Shown here: piece after piece, positions 1 to 5,148 of the stretch
Numbering within the stretch: position 1 is the first letter of the stretch
Layout of the letters: each line of letters begins with the position of its first letter
Origin: Myxococcales bacterium
GTDB taxonomy: Bacteria > Myxococcota > Polyangia > Fen-1088
Length of the DNA stretch: 5,148 bases
Direction: 5' to 3'
Assembly: GCA_003159055.1 (NCBI GenBank)
Contig: PMLH01000180.1
Span: 1-5,148, forward strand
Notes under the pieces: generated by a model
Told to the model about the DNA's origin: nothing
Seen by the model: only the letters and a program-made list of their open reading frames with translations
Databases searched by the model: none
Made by a program: the position numbers and the translations under genes

Positions 1-1225
1 CGTTGGAATTCTCTTTGCGCGATCGCGCGAAGGTGGCAAGCCAGGACCGGTCAGGCGTTGTCAGAGCGATTGAGCGAAGGTCGAAAAAGAGGCACGCAGC
101 GACCAGCACCGATAGGAGCCAGCGAGAAACCAGGTGCCGCATTTGCTGGGCGCGCGCGATTCCGAGCCCGGCAAGGACAGCGCCCAGCAGGGGCAAATGG
201 TCGAGCCGCTCGTGCATGGTCCAGTCATTTTTCACGGCCGCCGGGATTCCGCAGACAATCGCTGCAAGGCACGCGAGGCTAAACGCCCGACCAAGCGGAG
301 TGACCCGGCGCAGGCCGCGGCGCCATGGCCATAGCGTACCTGTTGTAAGCGCGATTGCGGCCAGCCAGATAAGTGCCCTGGCGAGTGTGGGCTCGGCCAC
401 CATCGGTCTACCCGCAGGTGCCGGAATGAGCAGGTGGGGCAGGTTTCTTGCGAAGTAGGCGATGAAATCCCATTGATTCGCTCGCGACCCCACGGTCCCG
501 TTTGGTGACGTGACGAGCATTGCCAGGTAGGTCCGCCAAGTGAAATTTCGTGTCACGTACACGGTCCAGGCACCCCACAGGATCACGACCAAGAGGAAGG
601 CACCCATAGCGATCAATGGACGACCAAGCCGCAGTTTGACTGACGGCGTTTCCGCCACCACGGCCCAGAGAAGCACAACTGGCAACCATACAATGCACGC
701 ATAGTTGGTAAGACAGCCGGCCGCGAGCACGGCCCCGGCAAGCAACGCGCGGCCGAGTCGGGGCGCGCTCGGTTGAAAGAGGGCCCATGCCGTGGCCGCC
801 TGGACCGCAAGTCCGACGCAATCGTCCTCGACGGTGCGGATGAGGAATACGGTGTTTGCGGCCGTGAGCCACATCATGCAGATGAGGAGCGTCGGGACGA
901 TTCGCACCTGGTGCGCCCGCAGCAGATGAGCGATGAGTGCGGTTGCGAGCGAGACTCCAAACCCGTTGACGAGGCGAACCCCATCGAGCACGTTTCCGCC
1001 GAAAAGCCGGACGACCTGGACGCCCACGCTGTAAAGGGGTAAGAGCGCAACATGGGCTGTGTAGCCCTCGCCCCACGGACCACCTGTCCTTTGGTTCACA
1101 TAGAGACGGTATAGATGGGCAGCGTTGTCCCAGTCGAGCTCGAACAGCATGCGCGTCGATGACAGCCACCACGTGGTCGCGAAGGCGACCAAGAAGGCGC
1201 AGGCGGGTAATGCGTAGCGACGCAT
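1..1225 (-). CDS. Polytopic membrane protein, GT-C-type glycosyltransferase-like (3' end beyond left edge)
   Basis: Reading the minus strand from ATG 1225-1223 gives 408 codons without a stop; the gene leaves the window at its C-terminal side. The product starts MRRYALPACAFLVAF, a basic tip followed by a membrane span, and has about 10-12 hydrophobic segments (roughly residues 5-22, 54-75, 86-103, 109-129, 135-150, 158-191, 202-222, 283-300, 314-331, 344-358, 367-382). After the first span comes FELDWDNAAHLY (28-39), an acidic motif where GT-C enzymes carry catalytic Asp/Glu. LLPLYSVGVQ (61-70), GCLTNYACIVWLP (170-182) and HERLDHLPLLGAVLAGLG (338-355) match the style of PMT/ArnT/family 39 proteins. 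By family knowledge such enzymes move a sugar from a polyprenyl-phosphate donor on the outer face of the inner membrane; donor and acceptor cannot be read here. No better in-frame ATG exists upstream and the ribosome site is weak. That it is a real membrane-protein gene is near certain; the glycosyltransferase call is moderate. Confidence 0.8.
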   Translation of the reverse strand, partial: MRRYALPACAFLVAFATTWWLSSTRMLFELDWDNAAHLYRLYVNQRTGGPWGEGYTAHVALLPLYSVGVQVVRLFGGNVLDGVRLVNGFGVSLATALIAHLLRAHQVRIVPTLLICMMWLTAANTVFLIRTVEDDCVGLAVQAATAWALFQPSAPRLGRALLAGAVLAAGCLTNYACIVWLPVVLLWAVVAETPSVKLRLGRPLIAMGAFLLVVILWGAWTVYVTRNFTWRTYLAMLVTSPNGTVGSRANQWDFIAYFARNLPHLLIPAPAGRPMVAEPTLARALIWLAAIALTTGTLWPWRRGLRRVTPLGRAFSLACLAAIVCGIPAAVKNDWTMHERLDHLPLLGAVLAGLGIARAQQMRHLVSRWLLSVLVAACLFFDLRSIALTTPDRSWLATFARSRKENSN

Positions 1226-1370
1226 GGCCGGCAGTGTGACACAGCCGCTCTTATCTTGACAACGATGGCGCCTTGGAAAGCTACTACTAGAACGATCGTC
1301 CAGAGCATCGCTCGCGGAATCAATCACAGCACCGTGGAGCTGCTCGACATCACGAACGGCTTCTCTTGAG

Positions 1371-1395
1371 GACGGGCGTTCCTATGGAGCCCGTC
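1371..1395. repeat. Inverted repeat, 7-bp perfect GC-rich stem
   Basis: GACGGGC (1371-1377) is the exact reverse complement of GCCCGTC (1389-1395), with an 11-base loop. A competing pairing of CGGGCG (1373-1378) with CGCCCG (1395-1400) is also possible. No run of T follows on either strand, so it is not a classical rho-independent terminator. It could be an operator or a leader structure; the role is unknown. Confidence 0.4.
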
Positions 1396-1487
1396 GCCCG
1401 AAAATCGCGGGAACTTCACGCTGGCTGTGGTTGTCACTCCGGATAGGCGGCCAAGCGGCGTCTTTCGTACGCGGCGGCCCGCGGCGA

Positions 1488-1509
1488 GTCCCCTGCAAAT
1501 CTGGGGGAC
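1488..1509 (+). promoter_or_regulatory. Leader hairpin just upstream of the vWA ribosome site
   Basis: GTCCCC (1488-1493) pairs exactly with GGGGAC (1504-1509) around a 10-base loop. The stem ends two bases before the AAGGAG Shine-Dalgarno site. In the mRNA it could affect ribosome access or mRNA stability. This is seen in the sequence; any regulatory role is inference, and a 6-bp stem can occur by chance in GC-rich DNA. Confidence 0.35.
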
Positions 1510-1511
1510 GG

Positions 1512-1517
1512 AAGGAG
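1512..1517 (+). promoter_or_regulatory. Ribosome binding site of the vWA gene
   Basis: AAGGAG lies seven bases before ATG 1525. This near-ideal Shine-Dalgarno site fixes the start of the vWA protein. Confidence 0.85.
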
Positions 1518-1524
1518 AACACCC

Positions 1525-3660
1525 ATGTCCAAGGCTTGCGATCAGGGTTCATCCGAGGATCTTTCGGCCATCGATCTTCAGCGGCACTTCCAATGGCACT
1601 GGCAAGAGCACGGCATCTACTTGGCGGTGTGCAGCGTGTTCGTGGTCATGGGAGTCACGTTGGCCTTGGTTCCACCCAGTGGCCACCGGACGATCAGCCC
1701 GGAAATCTGCGAGCTGATTCGCACGCGCTACCTACCTTTCGCAGCCGCTGCTGAAGAAAAGAAACCGCCGTCGCTCGGTCTATACCCTCTTCGCGGACGG
1801 CCCGAATGGAAGGGCAGCCGCGAGCAAGCAGTCGCGCTCGCAAAAAATGCCGGCATTCTTGGCGCGCTTCGAGCAAGGCCGCCCGAGCAACCCGTGTCGA
1901 TCCTTGGGCGTGACACCCACGCGGGCAAAGACGCTCAAGACCTGCTGGGCGGACTCGTCGGCAATGAGCTCGGCCAAGCTTTCGGAGCCGGCGGCTATGG
2001 CCTGGTTGGCACTGGCGCGGGCGGCGGCGGCATAGGGCGGGGCACGATGGGCCTTGCCAATTTTGGTGCCGTTCATCGCGGGGTCCAGGGCCAGATGGGC
2101 CTGCGGTCGGCTCGCGCAGCCTACGCTCCGTCGGTGGATCCCGACGTTCCCCTGCCCACCATCGATCCCAACGGCCGATTCGCCACCACCTACCGTCCCG
2201 GGCGCGGACACTTGGCGTGGTTCGAATCGGCGCTCTCTCGCAACGAGATCCCCCCGTCGGTCCGCCAGCTGGTCGGAGACTTCGGCTCTCACTACGCGCC
2301 CGACATGCCCGCACCACGCGACCATGCCCTCGATCTGCGCGCAGACCTGGAACGAAGTGCGCTGCCACCCGCGGGCGGCCCCGTGCAATTGCGAATCACC
2401 TTGCGCTCCTCGGACAGAGCGCCCGGGCCGCGCCCACCGCTGTCGGTACACGTGGTCCTGGATGTGAGCGGATCCATGGCGGGCGAGCCCCTCGAGAATG
2501 CCCGAACCGCCGTGACCGAGCTGCTTGCACGACTGCACCCGCAAGATCGATTTTCGCTGACCACTTTCGAGACCACAGCGATGGTCGTGGTGCCCGACGG
2601 AGCCGTGGGTTCGCGCCGACAACAAATTGCCGAATCGCTACGCCACATCATCGCGCGGGGCTCGACCAACCTTGGCGACGGCCTGGAGCTTGGCTACCGC
2701 GAGGCAAGGCACAAGGCCCTCGGACCTGAATGGGTGAGCTTGGTGATGCTGCTCTCCGATGGACAGCCCAATCAAGGCATTGTCGGGCAGGCGGCGCTGG
2801 CCGGTCATGCTGCCGAGGCTTTTCAAGCGGGCGTGCAGACCAGCGCGTTCGGTGTCGGGGCGGCCCATGACGGCCTGCTCATGTCCGCCATCGCCGAACG
2901 CGGGGCGGGAGGCTACTACTACCTGCCCCACAGTGACGCGATCACTGCCGCACTCGGCGCCGAGTTGCAAAGCCGACTGCTACCGGTGGCGCAAGCCGTG
3001 GAGGTGCGCGTGCGCCTCAACCCCGACGTGCGGTTGGTCGACGTCCATGGGTCGCGCAAGCTTGGCTTGGCAGAAAGCGCCCAGGTCCGGCAGCAAGAGA
3101 CCGCGGTCGATGCGCAGGTGGCAGTCCGCGACAAGATACGCCGCGATCGCGTGCGCGACGTGGAGGGCGGCATGCGCTTCTTCATCCCGGGTTTTGCTCG
3201 CGATGACCGGCACGTCATTCTGCTCGGGCTCGACCTGCCGGGCGGTCTCGGCAGCCGCGACATCGCCAGCGTCGAGTTGCACTACAAGGACCGCCTAGCC
3301 TCCGACAATGTCAGCCAAACCGCGGGCGTGCATGCACGCTACGCCAATTCGGATCTGGCCAGTGCCCGGACCATCGATGCCTCGGTGGCGGCCACGGCCC
3401 AGGGCTTTGCCGCAGGCGAGACACTGCTCGCGGCAGCGCAATGGATGGGCTCCATCGAGGAAGCGCGAGGCCGCAGCCTTCTGGCCGAACGCGCAGAGCT
3501 CATGCGCAAGGCGGCGGTGGCCTTGAAGGTACCCCGCCTGGCCACGGACGCTCGCCATCTAGACGATTTGCGCGGGCTCATCTCGGATCGAAATGGAATT
3601 CGCGATCCGCTTCTCGTGGCCCAGGTCCTCACCACCTCGGGCCTGGGACTTCTGCACTAG
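1525..3660 (+). CDS. Membrane-anchored vWA-domain protein with MIDAS site and glycine-rich linker (YfbK-like)
   Basis: 711 residues; the start is set by AAGGAG seven bases upstream. Residues 1-30 are a short polar, probably cytoplasmic tail. Residues 31-49 (IYLAVCSVFVVMGVTLALV) form one membrane span without a signal-peptidase site, so the rest should be periplasmic. Residues 137-187 are a glycine-rich stretch (GNELGQAFGAGGYGLVGTG) like modules in myxobacterial surface or motility proteins. Residues ~213-264, with PPSVRQLVGDFGSHYAPDMP, resemble the segment before the vWA domain in YfbK-type proteins. The vWA domain (~305-485) has a full metal ion-dependent adhesion site: D313-x-S315-x-S317 (DVSGSM), T381 (GSTNLGDG) and D412 (LLSDGQPN); GGYYYLP is at 462-468. 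The remaining ~220 residues look like a beta-rich part followed by a helical end. vWA domains of this kind bind protein partners through a divalent metal. The partner is probably encoded by the next gene, which begins at or just after this stop. Domain call firm; cellular role unknown. Confidence 0.93.
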   Translation: MSKACDQGSSEDLSAIDLQRHFQWHWQEHGIYLAVCSVFVVMGVTLALVPPSGHRTISPEICELIRTRYLPFAAAAEEKKPPSLGLYPLRGRPEWKGSREQAVALAKNAGILGALRARPPEQPVSILGRDTHAGKDAQDLLGGLVGNELGQAFGAGGYGLVGTGAGGGGIGRGTMGLANFGAVHRGVQGQMGLRSARAAYAPSVDPDVPLPTIDPNGRFATTYRPGRGHLAWFESALSRNEIPPSVRQLVGDFGSHYAPDMPAPRDHALDLRADLERSALPPAGGPVQLRITLRSSDRAPGPRPPLSVHVVLDVSGSMAGEPLENARTAVTELLARLHPQDRFSLTTFETTAMVVVPDGAVGSRRQQIAESLRHIIARGSTNLGDGLELGYREARHKALGPEWVSLVMLLSDGQPNQGIVGQAALAGHAAEAFQAGVQTSAFGVGAAHDGLLMSAIAERGAGGYYYLPHSDAITAALGAELQSRLLPVAQAVEVRVRLNPDVRLVDVHGSRKLGLAESAQVRQQETAVDAQVAVRDKIRRDRVRDVEGGMRFFIPGFARDDRHVILLGLDLPGGLGSRDIASVELHYKDRLASDNVSQTAGVHARYANSDLASARTIDASVAATAQGFAAGETLLAAAQWMGSIEEARGRSLLAERAELMRKAAVALKVPRLATDARHLDDLRGLISDRNGIRDPLLVAQVLTTSGLGLLH

Positions 3661-3668
3661 TGAACGCC

Positions 3669-4586
3669 ATGCGGTCCACCTCGGTCGCGCTGGCAATGCT
3701 GGTCGGGCTTCCTACTTTGGCTCGGGCCGAATCGCTCCCGCTCGATCTCTTCGCGGTGCAGCCACTCGATCTCGAACCAGGCGGCGAGCTCACCCTCAAG
3801 GGAGCGGTTCACTCCCACCACGACGGTGCGCTGTTGGATGGGCTCAACACCCGCATGGGCAACCGCATCGTGCCCGGCGGACTTGTCGATGCAGAAGCCG
3901 GTGGATTGCGGGTAGTGTGGCAAGATCCCGAACAACACGAGTATCGAATGGTGGCGATGGGCCTTCCAGGGCCGGCCTGCCGCGAGGCAGAGGTTCCATC
4001 GCCGTGCCTGGCCCCACGCACCCTCGCCTTGGCGCAGGCGCGGCTGCTGACCGTGGCGGCCTTTGCGCGTTCGCTCTCCGGAGAGGTGCAGGTGGAAAGC
4101 GCCCGATTGGGTGGCGTCGGCACACGCCTGTCGGTGCTGGTGCGTGCACCCTGGGAATACCCATTGGCCGCCCTCGGGCCGCTGGTTGCACTCGGGGGTT
4201 GGGGCTGGCTGCGCAGGCGTCGGCGGCGCGCTCCCTCCATCGGCGAAGCAATTGCCAGTTTGGTGGCCGAGCTCACGCGCCGTCTGCGCCACGGCGATCC
4301 GGTGCACCGGCGACTGCTCGTTCCCATCGGAGCTCTTGCCGACCAGATGCGTCGACTGGAACGCGAACGCAGGCGTGGCCTTGCCGAGGGGTGGCCCGCG
4401 GAAACCGAACGGGCTGCAGGCCAACTTCGCGCCATCTTGAGTTCGCTGCTTGAGTTGAGGCGGACCTTGAACGACGCCACCCGCGCAGGTCGAGCTGACC
4501 TGGACCAGCGTCTCTTGCTCGACTTGCACAGGGATCTGCAACTGGCCCTCGACGCTACCCACGAAGCCGATGTAATTGCGGTCTAG
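3669..4586 (+). CDS. Predicted exported single-span membrane protein, partner of the vWA protein
   Basis: 305 residues from ATG 3669, eight bases after the vWA stop. An alternative GTG at 3660 overlaps that TAG by one base and adds VNA; neither start has a strong Shine-Dalgarno site, so translation is probably coupled to the vWA gene. The frame is open back to 3441, but that would overlap the vWA gene and bury the signal peptide. Residues 1-20 (MRSTSVALAMLVGLPTLARA) are a signal peptide ending in an ARA cleavage site. Residues 21-160 would be periplasmic and hold two cysteines, C104 and C113, that could form a disulfide. Residues ~163-181 (EYPLAALGPLVALGGWGWL) are a membrane span followed by six arginines (182-187), which places the C-terminus in the cytoplasm. 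Residues 188-305 are charged and helical, with possible coiled-coil (DQMRRLERERRRGLAEG). I recognise no family. Proteins with this plan are often found near vWA proteins; a shared complex is inference. Confidence 0.85.
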   Translation: MRSTSVALAMLVGLPTLARAESLPLDLFAVQPLDLEPGGELTLKGAVHSHHDGALLDGLNTRMGNRIVPGGLVDAEAGGLRVVWQDPEQHEYRMVAMGLPGPACREAEVPSPCLAPRTLALAQARLLTVAAFARSLSGEVQVESARLGGVGTRLSVLVRAPWEYPLAALGPLVALGGWGWLRRRRRRAPSIGEAIASLVAELTRRLRHGDPVHRRLLVPIGALADQMRRLERERRRGLAEGWPAETERAAGQLRAILSSLLELRRTLNDATRAGRADLDQRLLLDLHRDLQLALDATHEADVIAV

Positions 4587-4731
4587 CGGACTTCACAGGC
4601 AAGGCGGGTGCACTTGAGCCCAGCCGCATCGGCCCGGGTAGTATCCAGAAAGCCGTCGCTAGAATTCTGGCACGAATTCGCGGAGATACACAACTTGAAT
4701 CAGCGATTCTGAGCGAGCAAAGTGGCGACCA

Positions 4732-4945
4732 ATGCTGCCGGCGACGGTCCAATTTTTCATCACGATGATCGCGTGCGCGATGAACAAGCGGACGCAGCGC
4801 CACCGAGCGTTTTCACCAGGGTATCGGTGGACAACTCATCAAGCAGAAGGTCGGTGCAACGAATGACAACGGGGCCGATGGCAAGGTCGCCTGTCACTCG
4901 CGCCTCGGTGGACTCTTCAACCTCTATCAGCGTGAGGCCGCTTGA
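4732..4945 (+). pseudogene. Integrase-core (DDE, rve) transposase relic with a large internal deletion
   Basis: Two ends of one known protein type lie side by side in different frames. From ATG 4732 the first ~23 residues, MLPATVQFFITMIACAMNKR then TQR, match the N-terminal style of a helix-turn-helix plus integrase-core transposase family (usual form MLPxxVQxxxxLIACALNERxQR). From about 4802, in the frame ending at TGA 4943-4945, the residues TERFHQGIGGQLI, then TNDNGADGKVACHSRLGGLF and a final YQREAA, match the C-terminus of the same family (ERFHQGIGGQLI, CRSRLGGLLNFYYREAA). The helix-turn-helix part and the catalytic Asp/Asp/Glu region, about 300 residues by my recollection of family length, are missing. 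The junction falls near 4800-4805 and shifts the frame, so the fused frame stops at TGA 4864-4866. The C-terminal frame also has a TGA at 4781-4783. The element cannot make transposase. The family match is from memory but strong at both ends. Confidence 0.82.
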
Positions 4946-5010
4946 GCCGCCGCGACAGATTTTCGGACAGGACGAGTATCAATGAATCCAAACGTCTAAC
5001 TCAACAAACA

Positions 5011-5016
5011 AAGGAG
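5011..5016 (+). promoter_or_regulatory. Ribosome binding site of the secreted protein gene
   Basis: AAGGAG lies eight bases before ATG 5025 in an AT-rich leader. It supports the start of the partial gene at the right edge. Confidence 0.8.
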
Positions 5017-5024
5017 TATACGAA

Positions 5025-5148
5025 ATGAAACTTGCTGGTCTCGTGGTTGCTTTCCTTCTGCTGCTGACCTCGGTTTCACTAGCGAAGAAGGCTGAAAGAC
5101 GGGAGAAGAAATCCAACTCTACTTACACAATCAATACCTTGAAGGGCA
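5025..5148 (+). CDS. Predicted secreted protein, N-terminal part only
   Basis: Forty-one codons are visible before the window ends, with no stop. The start has a strong AAGGAG site eight bases upstream. Residues 1-20 (MKLAGLVVAFLLLLTSVSLA) form a clear signal peptide: a Lys at position 2, a long hydrophobic core and a small-residue cleavage site near A20. There is no lipobox cysteine, so it is probably not a lipoprotein. The mature start KKAERREKKS is very basic, and the rest that can be seen is NSTYTINTLKG. Base composition is about 47% G+C, with 23 of 41 codons ending in G or C, well below the genes to the left. Together with the transposase relic just upstream this may point to a separate origin. 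The family cannot be told from this fragment. Confidence 0.72.
   Translation, partial: MKLAGLVVAFLLLLTSVSLAKKAERREKKSNSTYTINTLKG

Larger units (their letters stand above)
1226..1524. other. Divergent intergenic region
   Basis: These 299 bases separate the start codons of the leftward membrane protein and the rightward vWA protein, so they should hold the promoters of both. I see no convincing sigma-70-type promoter pair on either strand. A perfect TTGACA lies at 1256-1261 (plus strand) but has no well-spaced -10. The region holds two GC-rich hairpins, listed separately, and a small open frame (1265-1369, 34 codons) without a ribosome site. Confidence 0.7.
4587..5024. other. Intergenic stretch with a transposase relic
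   Basis: These 438 bases contain no intact gene. Positions 4732-4945 are the remains of a transposase, listed separately. Positions 4587-4731 hold nothing I recognise, and no stem followed by a T-run marks the end of the vWA operon. After 4946 the sequence turns AT-rich and leads into the last gene; TATCAAT (4977-4983) could be a -10 element but lacks a good -35. I found no clear terminal inverted repeats flanking the relic. Confidence 0.7.

Noticed and set aside
408..1172. 254-codon open frame on the minus strand
   Set aside because: It overlaps the membrane-protein frame on the same strand, is rich in Arg/Pro/His/Cys without domain character, and the competing frame gives a coherent polytopic protein over the full 1225 bases.
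1256..1290. Perfect TTGACA as a plus-strand promoter
   Set aside because: At 16-18 bases downstream there is no acceptable -10; TACTAC and TACTAG lie 20 and 23 bases away.
1418..1440. Sigma-54-type promoter (CTGGC...TTGTC)
   Set aside because: The spacing between the GG and the downstream G is two bases too short, and the expected GC is GT.
1694..2625. Long minus-strand open frames opposite the vWA gene
   Set aside because: They are antisense to a gene with a complete MIDAS motif set and strong ribosome site; their translations are low-complexity Arg/Gly/Ser-rich, typical of shadows in GC-rich DNA.
3441..3668. Upstream start that would lengthen the partner protein to 381 residues
   Set aside because: It overlaps the vWA coding sequence by 220 bases and would put the obvious signal peptide in the middle of the protein.
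3657..4562. 301-codon minus-strand open frame
   Set aside because: It is antisense to the partner gene, which has a signal peptide, a membrane span and operon position in its favour; no domain character is seen.
4662..4679. GAATTC-TGGCAC-GAATTC resembling a cloning adaptor (GAATTCGGCACGAG)
   Set aside because: It differs from the adaptor by an extra T and lies inside continuous genomic-looking sequence; probably coincidence, though an assembly check across this point would settle it.
4735..4756. Possible terminator at the TTTTT run (4751-4755)
   Set aside because: Only a 3-bp stem can form before the T-run, and the bases belong to the N-terminal codons of the transposase relic.
4555..4803. 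82-codon minus-strand open frame across the operon end
   Set aside because: No ribosome site or recognisable sequence, and it runs opposite the end of the partner gene and the transposase relic.
4722..4985. 87-codon plus-strand frame from a GTG start
   Set aside because: It runs through the transposase relic in the one frame that matches neither of its ends; the product is Ser/Arg/Pro-rich without character.

Overview
The window is GC-rich DNA with strong G/C preference at third codon positions, apart from the last ~150 bases. It looks like a chromosomal piece of a Gram-negative bacterium, most likely a myxobacterium (Myxococcota, Polyangia-like). The main taxonomic hint is a glycine-rich 'GN-x-[IL]-G-x-A-[FY]-G-x-GG' stretch in the large vWA protein, which resembles a module I know from proteins of that group. 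The assignment is from memory and unverified.

Layout, left to right. (1) Positions 1-1225, minus strand: the N-terminal ~408 residues of a polytopic membrane protein that resembles GT-C (PMT/ArnT/family 39-like) glycosyltransferases. It runs off the left edge and has no stop codon in the window. (2) Positions 1226-1524: a 299-base divergent intergenic region with two short GC-rich hairpins, the second one just ahead of a strong Shine-Dalgarno site. (3) Positions 1525-3660, plus strand: a 711-residue protein with one N-terminal membrane anchor, a glycine-rich linker and a von Willebrand factor A domain with a complete MIDAS metal site; its overall plan is YfbK-like. (4) Positions 3669-4586 (or from GTG 3660), plus strand: a 305-residue protein with a signal peptide, a periplasmic domain, one membrane span followed by six arginines, and a helical cytoplasmic tail. 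It is tightly linked to the vWA gene. (5) Positions 4587-5024: a non-coding stretch holding a transposase relic. The first ~23 codons of an integrase-core transposase are joined, out of frame, to its last ~47 codons, with everything between deleted. (6) Positions 5025-5148, plus strand: the start of a lower-GC gene for a secreted protein, cut by the right edge.

The vWA protein and its partner are probably one operon. Both would present domains in the periplasm, and the partner also reaches into the cytoplasm, so a membrane-bound metal-dependent adhesion or assembly pair is a reasonable but untested idea. No AAA+/MoxR ATPase, which often accompanies vWA proteins, is in the window. The glycosyltransferase-like gene is divergent and need not be related. 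The transposase scar and base-composition drop suggest that the right end is a more plastic segment.
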